From positions 1 through 27,623 of IMG/VR virus record IMGVR_UViG_3300037088_001224: DNA of 27,623 nucleotides. One strand, given 5' to 3'. Source of the DNA: a virus. Below the pieces are notes generated by a model. It was not told where the DNA came from, did not search any database, and saw only the letters and a program-made list of their open reading frames with translations. The position numbers were made by a program, and so were the translations under genes. Position 1 is the stretch's first letter, and every line of letters begins with the position of its first letter. Below are positions 15,130 to 21,813 of the stretch, piece by piece.

Positions 15130-16362
15130 TTACCCTGTTATCTTCTTAAACGGAATAACCTTTGCACCTTGTTTCAATCCGTCCAAATAATCAGCCCATT
15201 TCTGCATCATTTTCTTTCGTTCGATAAGGTGTGATGTTCTGTTGTAAGCGCGGCCAAGGGGGTCTTTGACTGCATGAGAAAGCTGATGCTCAATAAGCTC
15301 AGGCCTTACTTGCAAGACCTCATCAAGAAGTGTTCGCGCTGTTGCTCTGAAGCCATGCGCGGTCGTTTCGCCCTTTTCAAACCCCATGCGCCTCAGCGCC
15401 GCAACAAGGGCATTATCGGACATTGGCCGATCAAAAGAACGGGCTGACGGAAAAATATAGCGGCTTGCACCGGTGAGTTCCTTAATCTCCGTCAATATCT
15501 CTATTGCCTGTTTTGACAGTGGCACCAAGTGCGGTTCTTTCATTTTCATTTTACTGGCGGGAATATTCCATTCGGCATTTTCAAAAGATATTTCTTCCCA
15601 TTCAGCATGACGCAATTCTCCTGGCCTGCAAAAAAGCAAAGGCAAAAGTCTCAACGCACACTTTACAACAAAAGACCCTTGATAGACGTCAATGGCCCGG
15701 AGTAGTTCGCCCACTTTTAGCGGTTCGGTGATTGCCGCCATATGACCTTTGTGGGGCGGTGGAATCGCTCCCTTGAGATCAACTGATGGGTCACGATCAG
15801 CGCGTCCCGTGGCTACTGAATATCGAAAGATTTGGCTACATGTGCTTCTTACGCGATGGGCGGTATCTAGCGTGCCCCTTAATTCGATGCGGCGCAACAC
15901 TACCAACAATTCTAAAGCTTTGATCTCTGCTATCGGCCTTGCCCCCATATACGGAAAAACGTCGTGCTCTAATCGTCTTAAAATTCTTTCAGAATGGCTC
16001 GGTTTCCATGTGTGCGTATATTTAGCAAACCATTCACGAGCTATGATCTCGAAGGTTTCAGTTGATTCAGTATTTGCTTGCTTTTGCGCCTTACGGAAGG
16101 CTCGCGGGTCAATGCCATGTGCTATCTGTGACCTTGCTTCATCGCGTTTTTGCCGCGCGTCAAGAAGGCTTATTTCCGGGTATGCGCCAAAAGCAAGAAG
16201 ACGAGCTCTACCATCAATTGTATATTTGAAACGCCACAATTTTGAACCGGCCGGTGTGACCAAGAGAAAAAGGCCGTTACCGTCAAACAGCGTCATCGGT
16301 TTTGATTGAAGTTTGACTTTCTTAATTTTCGTGTCCGTTAGTGGTACAATTTTTTTAGGCAT
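15130..16362 (-). CDS. int: P4-type tyrosine recombinase integrase
   Basis: 410 residues, full length. The N-terminal DUF4102 arm-binding domain is shown by LTDTKIKKVK, LFDGNGLFLLVTPAGSKLWR and LAFGAYPEISLLDARQKRDE. A SAM-like core-binding domain follows (about 105-190). The catalytic domain has Arg246 in CRPGELRHAEW, His336-x-x-Arg339 in HGFRATARTL, His363 in HQLSHAV, and the nucleophile Tyr373 in GRAYNRTSHL, so it looks active. It is encoded with its start facing the 3' end of tRNA-Ala 180 bases away, the usual arrangement for integration into a tRNA gene. Palindromic sites lie in the promoter region. Confidence 0.95.
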   Translation of the reverse strand: MPKKIVPLTDTKIKKVKLQSKPMTLFDGNGLFLLVTPAGSKLWRFKYTIDGRARLLAFGAYPEISLLDARQKRDEARSQIAHGIDPRAFRKAQKQANTESTETFEIIAREWFAKYTHTWKPSHSERILRRLEHDVFPYMGARPIAEIKALELLVVLRRIELRGTLDTAHRVRSTCSQIFRYSVATGRADRDPSVDLKGAIPPPHKGHMAAITEPLKVGELLRAIDVYQGSFVVKCALRLLPLLFCRPGELRHAEWEEISFENAEWNIPASKMKMKEPHLVPLSKQAIEILTEIKELTGASRYIFPSARSFDRPMSDNALVAALRRMGFEKGETTAHGFRATARTLLDEVLQVRPELIEHQLSHAVKDPLGRAYNRTSHLIERKKMMQKWADYLDGLKQGAKVIPFKKITG

Positions 16363-16374
16363 GCTGATTCCTCC

Positions 16375-16428
16375 TTTTTTGGTATACGCAATTTTTTTGG
16401 GTATACGTTAACCAAAATATATACCAAA
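16375..16428. promoter_or_regulatory. Inverted/direct repeats upstream of the integrase
   Basis: TTTTTGGTATACG at about 16377-16388, TTTTTTTGGGTATACG a few bases on, and the inverted form ATATACCAAAAAA at about 16419-16431. The repeated TTTGGTATA motif in both orientations suggests arm-type integrase sites or an autoregulatory operator in front of int. Confidence 0.55.
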
Positions 16429-16433
16429 AAATC

Positions 16434-16539
16434 TTGGATTATGTGTTAAAGCTTATAACACGTCTTTGGACTAAAAGCAACAAAAAACCAGCTATTTCTA
16501 ACTGGTTTTTGTACTTCTTTGGATTTTGTTGGATTATGT
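16434..16539. repeat. 11-base direct repeat between int and tRNA-Ala
   Basis: TTGGATTATGT occurs at 16434-16444 and 16529-16539, the second just past the 3' end of tRNA-Ala. The pair may mark integrase-binding or attachment sequence. I could not find a copy of the tRNA-Ala 3' end at the left side of the element. Confidence 0.4.
16480..16511 (-). terminator. Terminator of tRNA-Ala
   Basis: On the minus strand AAAACCAG, a loop TTAGAAATAG, then CTGGTTTTTTG forms a hairpin with a T-run, about 35 bases after the tRNA-Ala 3' end. Confidence 0.75.
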
Positions 16540-16541
16540 CT

Positions 16542-16617
16542 TGGTGGAGATGAGCGGGATCGAACCGCTGGCCTCTTGAATGCCATTCAAGCGCTCTCCC
16601 AGCTGAGCTACACCCCC
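16542..16617 (-). tRNA. tRNA-Ala (anticodon GGC)
   Basis: A 76-base cloverleaf with encoded CCA. The acceptor stem is GGGGGTG with CATCTCC, the D-arm is AGCTCAGCTGGGAGAGC, the anticodon stem is CTTGA/TCAAG with loop ATGGCAT (GGC), and the T-arm is GCGGTTCGATCCCGC. The integrase of element 1 faces its 3' end, so it is the likely attachment gene. Confidence 0.97.
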
Positions 16618-16683
16618 AATAATACTTCTTGAATTGAGCAGCCCCTTAACATGTGTATTTATGGCTTGTCAACAGTTTTTAGC

Positions 16684-16711
16684 TTGACTTTTTGCACCCC
16701 GTCTATATAAT
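16684..16711 (+). promoter_or_regulatory. Promoter of tRNA-Leu
   Basis: -35 TTGACT at 16684-16689, 16-base spacer, -10 TATAAT at 16706-16711, eleven bases before the tRNA-Leu gene. Confidence 0.8.
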
Positions 16712-16721
16712 CGCTGACCGT

Positions 16722-16808
16722 GCCGGAGTGGTGAAACTGGTAGACGCAGGGGACTCAAAATCCCCCGTTCGCAAGGACATCTCGGTTCGATTCCGAGCTC
16801 CGGCACCA
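16722..16808 (+). tRNA. tRNA-Leu (anticodon CAA)
   Basis: An 87-base class II tRNA with encoded CCA. The acceptor stem is GCCGGAG/CTCCGGC, the anticodon stem is GGGGA/TCCCC with loop CTCAAAA (CAA), the variable arm is CGTTCGCAAGGACAT, and the T-arm is CTCGGTTCGATTCCGAG. It reads TTG codons. tRNA-Leu 3' ends are common integration sites, and phage-like genes follow. Confidence 0.97.
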
Positions 16809-16821
16809 TAATAAATACAGT

Positions 16822-16857
16822 GGCTTACGTGATTTTAATGATTAGTAAGCCTTTTTT
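16822..16857 (+). terminator. Terminator of tRNA-Leu
   Basis: GGCTTAC (16822-16828) pairs with GTAAGCC (16845-16851) and is followed by TTTTTT. Confidence 0.85.
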
Positions 16858-17090
16858 ATTTTTCCCATAAAGTTCATTTTATCCCAGTTCTATCCCAGTT
16901 TCTAATTTCTACCTCACCATTCCCAAGGCAATAGAAGTCCCCTGCTCTCTCCAGCGGTTCATTGATATTTCATTGACATTCAAGACCGGACTTCGTATAG
17001 TTTCCATATCCATGGGTTTCACTAAGAAAAGCGGCGATCTCCAAACCGAATCATTTATGATGCTAAAATCATAAAGCTGAAAGGTTGACA

Positions 17091-18287
17091 ATGGCGCTTA
17101 TACCATGTCAAAAATGTAAAATTTCAATCAATGACACTGTAGATATATGTCCTTATTGTGGATATAAAGTTAATCCAGATCATGTTAAAAAAACAAAAAT
17201 ACAGAAAAAAGGATTGCTAATTACAATAGTTATTTCACTTATCTTAGCTTGTTTTCTTGCTTATTATTCTTCCGATACCCCAAAAACAGAAACTCCCAAT
17301 TTACCTACGAGAGATCAAGAAGGTACGAACACGCCGGCGGAAACCACCATGCCAGATGATGAAAGGGCCTTTATAAGAGCAGTACAGGAAGCTAGTACCA
17401 TATATGACACACAACCAAATGAGCTCAAAAAATCTGCCGAGAGAACAGCCCGAGGAAACGCTATAAAAGACGCCCTCCATGGTTCTCGAACTATTCACGC
17501 ATGGATTGGAACACTGACCGATATGAGAACAAACAGCGATGGTAATGCTATCATCGAAATTCAACTAGACGGAACGAGCATCAGAATCACGACTTGGAAT
17601 AACGCTCTATCCGACACATTCGATCATACCCTTATCTTCCAGCAGAGCCCCTTGTATTCCTCGATAGCCGGGATGCACAAAGGGCAACGAGTGCTATTCA
17701 GCGGCAATTTTCTTCCCTCTCGTGAAAGTGATTATGTGAAAGAAAAAAGCATGACAGAAGAAGGGAGTATGCATGATCCGGAGTTTATTTTCAGATTCGA
17801 GAGCGTAGGGGCAAATTTGCTAGCCCGACCCCAGAGTGCCATCGAAAACTCTGACGCGGCTATACATCGGCAACAGGACGATGCCGATGCTTTCAAAAAT
17901 AAGGAGAGACTTCCACCACTAGATAAATACGTTGGCCAACATCCGCGTGAAATATTAAAAGAGCCGGCCATTGCCAGCAAGTTTCAGTCGCTTCTTTTAG
18001 ATAAGGAAAGTTATGATATCTTTATGCCCAGGATAGATGTGTCGAGCGGTGTTGAACTCAGAAAAGGGTTTTACGTGGGTGCTGGTTGTTTGCCGCACGC
18101 CTGCGGCATCGATGAAGCTGCGTTTACAATTAACAGGAAGACGGGGGAAGCTTATGCTATAATGATCGTCGATGGTAAACAAATAACATGGTACGGCGTA
18201 AAAGACGCGTCAACTTTACCGGCACCTCTTTTAAAATGGTTTAATGAACGTAATGGGCCATCCGTCGTTGCTGTTGGAGGTCAATAA
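17091..18287 (+). CDS. Zinc-ribbon, single-TM protein with Ivy-like C-terminal domain
   Basis: 398 residues from ATG 17091, chosen because AAAGG lies 6 bases upstream; a TTG six bases earlier has no site. Domains in order: a zinc ribbon (CQKC at 6-9, CPYC at 20-23); one membrane helix LLITIVISLILACFLAYY (about 43-60), which leaves the ribbon inside the cell; a linker and a central beta-rich region; and a C-terminal domain (about 275-398) with YVGQHPREILKEPAIASKFQ and CLPHACGIDEAAFTI. The CLPHAC loop (333-338) resembles the CKPHDC loop of Ivy, the inhibitor of vertebrate-type lysozyme. A periplasmic lysozyme-inhibiting role is therefore possible but is an inference. It is phage-island cargo between tRNA-Leu and a MuF gene. 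Confidence 0.8.
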   Translation: MALIPCQKCKISINDTVDICPYCGYKVNPDHVKKTKIQKKGLLITIVISLILACFLAYYSSDTPKTETPNLPTRDQEGTNTPAETTMPDDERAFIRAVQEASTIYDTQPNELKKSAERTARGNAIKDALHGSRTIHAWIGTLTDMRTNSDGNAIIEIQLDGTSIRITTWNNALSDTFDHTLIFQQSPLYSSIAGMHKGQRVLFSGNFLPSRESDYVKEKSMTEEGSMHDPEFIFRFESVGANLLARPQSAIENSDAAIHRQQDDADAFKNKERLPPLDKYVGQHPREILKEPAIASKFQSLLLDKESYDIFMPRIDVSSGVELRKGFYVGAGCLPHACGIDEAAFTINRKTGEAYAIMIVDGKQITWYGVKDASTLPAPLLKWFNERNGPSVVAVGGQ

Positions 18288-18344
18288 ATGAATACGAAAG
18301 AGCAAGATCGACAATTGGGCCGGTATATTAATGCTCATATGTAA
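18288..18344 (+). CDS. 18-codon ORF coupled to the preceding gene
   Basis: MNTKEQDRQLGRYINAHM, starting directly at the base after the upstream TAA, with GGAGG 7-8 bases before its ATG inside the preceding gene. Such a good ribosome site for so short a frame suggests the front of a longer gene that has been cut off, or a small peptide. No continuation is seen in other frames. Confidence 0.35.
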   Translation: MNTKEQDRQLGRYINAHM

Positions 18345-18419
18345 ATTTTATTATAGCCTAGATTTTGATTCACTAACCCCATTTTACACCTTTTAATAAA
18401 AATAAGGGGGCTCACCCAC

Positions 18420-19043
18420 ATGATCTGGTTTATCGTAGCGATAGCGGTTGCGTATGCGTTTTGGCTATTCAGTAAAACCAAGAAGAACCCCTCCGTTCCT
18501 ACATTTAAAAAAGCTACCGAATCAATGGGAATAGATATCAGTCCGGAGCTTAATGATCCAAAAATCAAACCTATCCTTGTTGCTCATGCAAAGAAAACAT
18601 GCAATGCAATCGAAAACATTCCGCAACAATATAGAGATAAAGTGGCGAAAGCTGTATTGGATAATTTTTATGGCACGCTTCCCGATGGCCGATCATTGCT
18701 GGAACAACTTCAATCTATTTGCCAAATGTCAAAACAAGAAGCAAGGTTAATTGCGACAGATCAAACTAGTAAATTAACAGGCAGATTGAATCAGGCAAGG
18801 CAAGAAGACATTGGTGTTGAAGAATATATTTGGCGTACAGTGGGAGGTCAGCGGGTTAGGCCTTCTACCCCGTCAATGGCAAATAGTAACACTTACTGTG
18901 ATCATTATGAACGGGATGGCAAAAAGTTTAGATGGGATAGACCGCCTCATGGCGGTCATCCCGGCCAGTCGCGTTTGTGTAGATGCCGTGCGGAAGCAGT
19001 AATTGATCCTGAAAAAATAGTCAGTAAAGCAACGCGGACATAA
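18420..19043 (+). CDS. Membrane-anchored MuF-domain protein
   Basis: 207 residues, starting at ATG 18420 behind AAGGGGG. An N-terminal membrane helix IWFIVAIAVAYAFWLF (about 2-17) is followed by a linker and a MuF/SPP1 gp7-like domain (about 65-200). The domain carries VAKAVLDNFYGTLPDGRSLL, EARLIATDQTSKLTGRLNQA, EEYIWRTVGGQRVRPSTP, then HYERDGKKFRWDRPPHGGHP and CRCRAEAVI. It parallels the head protein at 24367-25281 but lacks that protein's long N-terminal helical region and has a membrane anchor instead. A virion role is therefore doubtful; MuF domains also occur in phage-borne polymorphic toxins, but no toxin domain follows here. Confidence 0.82.
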   Translation: MIWFIVAIAVAYAFWLFSKTKKNPSVPTFKKATESMGIDISPELNDPKIKPILVAHAKKTCNAIENIPQQYRDKVAKAVLDNFYGTLPDGRSLLEQLQSICQMSKQEARLIATDQTSKLTGRLNQARQEDIGVEEYIWRTVGGQRVRPSTPSMANSNTYCDHYERDGKKFRWDRPPHGGHPGQSRLCRCRAEAVIDPEKIVSKATRT

Positions 19044-19079
19044 TAGAAGGGTTGCTCTCTCGTTGGGATAACTCAACAG

Positions 19080-19751
19080 TCAGTTTTCCGTGACAAATGG
19101 GATGCCGTTTTTCACATGCTCAAGCGGCACCATAGCCCAGTCGTCAATTGGCAAAGGTTCAACTTTCTGGTGTGGTTTACTGAAAAGGGCACTATGTTTT
19201 TTCATGAAATTGTCCACTCTTTGTCTGAACTGTGGGGAAGCCCATTTTGTAGGCACGCGCTTCTTGGGAAAAAGTTTCTGCCAAGCATATTTATCGGCCC
19301 ATATTTCATGCACAGCAATCGCAATCCTGTATTCCTCCCATGTAATTTCACCCCGGCCGGCCATAATTATAAAATCAACAGGATGCGTGCCACATAGGTT
19401 ATGACCGACTTCATGGTAAATTAAAAATTTGTAAATCAAATCTTCGGGGACTTTCCTCCAATCCATGTTGGGGCGTGGTGTATTATGGAATTGTTCAAGA
19501 TCAATCTTATTTGTGATTTCTATTCTTGCCTTTTCAATTAGGTTCCCTGGTATAAGGCCCAACCTTGAATCTTTGCATACCGGTAAGGACCAAAAATTTA
19601 ATTCTGCAAAAGCTACCTCTCTAAAATCTTCACTTTTTTTGACGTATAAAGGAAGGCCTGCCTCAGTTTTTGAAATGACAGTAAGTTCTCTCAACATGCC
19701 AGGAGTAATGGTGAGTGTCTTAAAGTCTTTCAATTTCTTTTCTCCTTTCAT
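19080..19751 (-). CDS. Putative zinc metalloprotease (HExxH)
   Basis: 223 residues. Residues 113-117 HEVGH form a zincin motif followed by NLCGTHP. A downstream EIWADKYAWQ (Glu149, Asp153) could supply the third zinc ligand, as in gluzincin-like and DUF955-like folds. There is no signal peptide or HTH, so it is probably cytoplasmic. It is the last gene of a three-gene leftward operon in which each start overlaps the previous stop by ATGA. The substrate is unknown. It converges with the MuF gene, which ends 36 bases away. Confidence 0.75.
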   Translation of the reverse strand: MKGEKKLKDFKTLTITPGMLRELTVISKTEAGLPLYVKKSEDFREVAFAELNFWSLPVCKDSRLGLIPGNLIEKARIEITNKIDLEQFHNTPRPNMDWRKVPEDLIYKFLIYHEVGHNLCGTHPVDFIIMAGRGEITWEEYRIAIAVHEIWADKYAWQKLFPKKRVPTKWASPQFRQRVDNFMKKHSALFSKPHQKVEPLPIDDWAMVPLEHVKNGIPFVTEN

Positions 19752-20032
19752 GCGGCCACCTTCTTTATCGGTTCATTAAGGCCATCTATGCCACGCTCTG
19801 CTTTCCCTATAAGGTTCTGAGCGTCGCTAATCGATTCAACTATTTCATAAATGATGGTACTCATACCGGCATAAAGATTACTGATATCTTGCTTCTCGAT
19901 TGTCGTAAAACCTTCTTCCTGTGCTGCAAAATCATTACACGCCTTCAGCACGGTAGCCTTTTCATTGCATTTAAGAAGAATGCCAGACACCTCGGACAGA
20001 GCGCTCTTTATTTTATCTTGAGATTCTTTCAT
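19748..20032 (-). CDS. Small helical hypothetical protein
   Basis: 94 residues, predicted all-helical (KIKSALSEVSGILLKCNEKA; SNLYAGMSTIIYEIVESISD), without membrane or catalytic motifs. It overlaps both neighbours by ATGA in the metalloprotease operon, so it is probably made together with them and may be a partner of one. Not recognised. Confidence 0.65.
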   Translation of the reverse strand: MKESQDKIKSALSEVSGILLKCNEKATVLKACNDFAAQEEGFTTIEKQDISNLYAGMSTIIYEIVESISDAQNLIGKAERGIDGLNEPIKKVAA

Positions 20033-20511
20033 GCTTTCACCCCCGCCTGTTGTTTGACTTTCTTTAATAGTGCTTGTGATTTTTCACGATTCTCTTTATC
20101 TAACATACCCTCAAGGTATGAATCGATTTCATCGCCGGTGATGTGTTCTTTCCAAAAGGCAATTAACTTGAAAGGATCCCATTCATTTAGTATTTCTCGG
20201 AATAGAAAGGAAAACATTGCATATTGACAGATCATTTCACAAAAACCAATCTCTATGTCTGATCTGTCCTCTCTGCGGCGCATATCCAAAACGCAGTCAG
20301 TCAAAAGGGGGATGTAATTATTGTCCCGGCATATGTATCTCAGAAATTGGCCAGCATATTGCTTGCCCGTTTCACAGTCTGCAAACCAGTTATCGGTCGG
20401 CGTTGTATCCCAAAAATTGTAACTTCTTCCTTGCCGCTTGGCTTCCTTTTTGTCTAGTTTCGTAACGAATGATAATTCTTTTTCATATTCTAAATCGTTT
20501 CCAAGTCCCAT
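20029..20511 (-). CDS. Hypothetical protein heading the metalloprotease operon
   Basis: 160 residues from ATG 20511, chosen because GGAGG stands 7 bases upstream; an in-frame GTG six bases earlier is too close to that site. It has a basic N-terminus (KLDKKEAKRQGRSYNFWDTT), then helices containing several cysteines (CETGKQYAG, YICRDNN, DCVLDM, FCEMICQ). No known domain is seen. A structured leader (20537-20603) lies just upstream and could control the operon. Confidence 0.65.
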   Translation of the reverse strand: MGLGNDLEYEKELSFVTKLDKKEAKRQGRSYNFWDTTPTDNWFADCETGKQYAGQFLRYICRDNNYIPLLTDCVLDMRRREDRSDIEIGFCEMICQYAMFSFLFREILNEWDPFKLIAFWKEHITGDEIDSYLEGMLDKENREKSQALLKKVKQQAGVKA

Positions 20512-20536
20512 TTTCACACCTCCATAAAATAAGAAA

Positions 20537-20603
20537 CCCCTGAAGATCTCTCACAGCGCATAAGTGCTGCCTGCAACGTCACCATCACAGGAATCTTCAA
20601 GGG
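20537..20603 (-). ncRNA. Structured leader of the metalloprotease operon
   Basis: An 11-base closing stem on the minus strand, CCCUUGAAGAU (20603-20593) with AUCUUCAGGGG (20547-20537), has only one G-U pair. Two smaller hairpins lie inside: CCTG/CAGG at 20591-20570 and CAGC/GCTG around an 8-base loop at 20569-20554. This is a three-way-junction layout, ending 13 bases before the GGAGG of the first gene. It matches no riboswitch class that I can name. Confidence 0.5.
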
Positions 20604-20653
20604 CTCTATTAAATAAGTTATTATTCATTTTCCTATGCTTTGAGATTGATTGT

Positions 20654-20679
20654 TTGCTTGATAGATAGCTATCATGCAA
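20654..20679. promoter_or_regulatory. Palindromic operator of the ribbon-helix-helix gene
   Basis: TTGCTTGATAG (20654-20664), ATAG spacer, CTATCATGCAA (20669-20679): an inverted repeat with one mismatch per arm, about 45 bases upstream of the RHH start. This is the type of site expected for autoregulation by a dimeric RHH protein. Confidence 0.7.
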
Positions 20680-20708
20680 GGTTTCTATTTGTCAAACCTT
20701 TTTTTTAT
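20678..20708 (+). terminator. Hairpin with T-run before the RHH gene
   Basis: AAGGTTT (20678-20684) pairs with AAACCTT (20694-20700) over a 9-base loop and is followed by TTTTTT. It overlaps the edge of the operator and the likely RHH promoter, so it may end an incoming rightward transcript. Confidence 0.65.
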
Positions 20709-20717
20709 GGTATAAGT
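20689..20717 (+). promoter_or_regulatory. Likely promoter of the RHH gene
   Basis: -35 TTGTCA at 20689-20694 and -10 TATAAG near 20712-20717 with about 17 bases between. The -10 box ends only some 6 bases before ATG 20724, so an mRNA starting there would be almost leaderless, unless translation begins at ATG 20739. Confidence 0.5.
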
Positions 20718-20723
20718 ACCTCG

Positions 20724-20903
20724 ATGAAAGAGAAAAAAATGTTTGCAACCCGAATGGACAAGGACGCATTAAAAAGCTTAAAACTGCTAAGCGTGCACGC
20801 TGAAAGGCCTATCAATTCACTTCTGGAGGAGGCCATTCAAGACCTTCTTAAGAAGTACGAAAAGCAAGAGAAAAAAGCATTCATCAAACAACCCCATACA
20901 TAA
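20724..20903 (+). CDS. Ribbon-helix-helix DNA-binding protein
   Basis: 59 residues, MKEKKMFATRMDKDALKSLK and on to SLLEEAIQDLLKKYEKQEKK. A strand (MFATRMD) followed by two helices is the classic CopG/Arc-type RHH fold used by antitoxins and small repressors. The upstream palindrome is a likely target. No toxin-like ORF follows on the same strand. The 3' end overlaps the convergent baseplate gene by 20 bases. ATG 20739 is an alternative start that keeps the whole fold. Confidence 0.75.
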   Translation: MKEKKMFATRMDKDALKSLKLLSVHAERPINSLLEEAIQDLLKKYEKQEKKAFIKQPHT

Positions 20904-21813
20904 GCGCTTCGACCTGACTTATCCACGCGTCGCTGTGCGTGTCGCAAACGTGTGTTAAATTCAAAATTATGTAGCTTCGATTTAGCTGAGAGTTGAGTTC
21001 GCTTTCCAGTTTGACAGCAAACCCCGGCTGTAGGCGTGGTTCAAACAAAGATGTTATAGTAATTCCAGTCGCCGTACTTCGGTCAGGCGCTAAAGCTAGC
21101 ATCGGTTCCGCTCTCAACAAATTCCCGTTTTTAGAACTTATCGTTACCTCTCCACCCAACAGTGGCCCAGCTAGATCATCAGATGCGTAGAATACGTTCT
21201 GGTTGATCCACCAAGTGAAACGATATATCCTTGCCAATTCGGTAAGTACCTTCGCCACAGATCCAATGGCGGTATAGCCCTGATTTCCCAAAACGTACTC
21301 ATCTGATATGGTTATGTTTTTAGTGTCAATTGTAACTCCGGGTAGTCCAGAGGTGCCCGCTTTATTAGAAAGAAGTGATTTTACTATATCACTTATAAGT
21401 GTTCCGGGCGCGAACGTAATCGAACAGAATACTTGGTGGCTCCCCCAGTTTGAAAGAACAAACAGTGTCGTTACGATATCAGCACCCTCTCGCTGATGCG
21501 TGGCATACAGCATACTTCCGGTAAACACTTCCACAACAGGGGTATTGGCCCAGCCCGCCGATACTCGTACTTTTGCCCCGGATACTTTACTCAACACTCC
21601 CCTCAATTCTTTACTCAGATTGTATATCTGAATCGAAGAAGGAATGGCCGCATCCGGTTCCTGTTTGTGAAGGGTGAATTTTATCCGCAACTGTTTGTCA
21701 GAGCCGTCTCCGAATAGCTTTACAGAGCTTTCTCCTGCTCCGCCGCCACTCATTTGCCATTCAGGAAGAGAGAATATTTCAACATATACCTGACGGATGA
21801 AAGGATTCGTCAT
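20884..21813 (-). CDS. Phage baseplate hub-like tail protein
   Basis: 309 residues from ATG 21813, chosen because it overlaps the upstream stop by ATGA. QLRIKFTLHKQEPDAAIPSS, IQIYNLSKELRGVL, VRVSAGWANTPVVEVFTGSM and DIVTTLFVLSNWG follow the layout of baseplate hub proteins of contractile tails (Mu gp43/T4 gp27-like beta domain), where the phrase 'I-x-IYNLS' and a later 'v-x-AGY…iFtG' pair recur. Later parts (TELARIYRFTWWINQNVFYA) fit the same family. No other tail gene adjoins except a small partner upstream. Confidence 0.7.
   Translation of the reverse strand: MTNPFIRQVYVEIFSLPEWQMSGGGAGESSVKLFGDGSDKQLRIKFTLHKQEPDAAIPSSIQIYNLSKELRGVLSKVSGAKVRVSAGWANTPVVEVFTGSMLYATHQREGADIVTTLFVLSNWGSHQVFCSITFAPGTLISDIVKSLLSNKAGTSGLPGVTIDTKNITISDEYVLGNQGYTAIGSVAKVLTELARIYRFTWWINQNVFYASDDLAGPLLGGEVTISSKNGNLLRAEPMLALAPDRSTATGITITSLFEPRLQPGFAVKLESELNSQLNRSYIILNLTHVCDTHSDAWISQVEALMYGVV

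Noticed and set aside
16909-17091. Minus-strand ORF of 60 residues between tRNA-Leu and the zinc-ribbon gene
   Set aside because: It starts at TTG without a ribosome site and overlaps the start of the well-supported rightward gene. A fossil of an older gene cannot be excluded, but nothing supports it.
20537-20603. Known riboswitch or hammerhead ribozyme in the leader
   Set aside because: No conserved core of any class that I know is present. CTGTGATGGTGA only loosely resembles the hammerhead CTGATGA, and the matching GAAA is missing.
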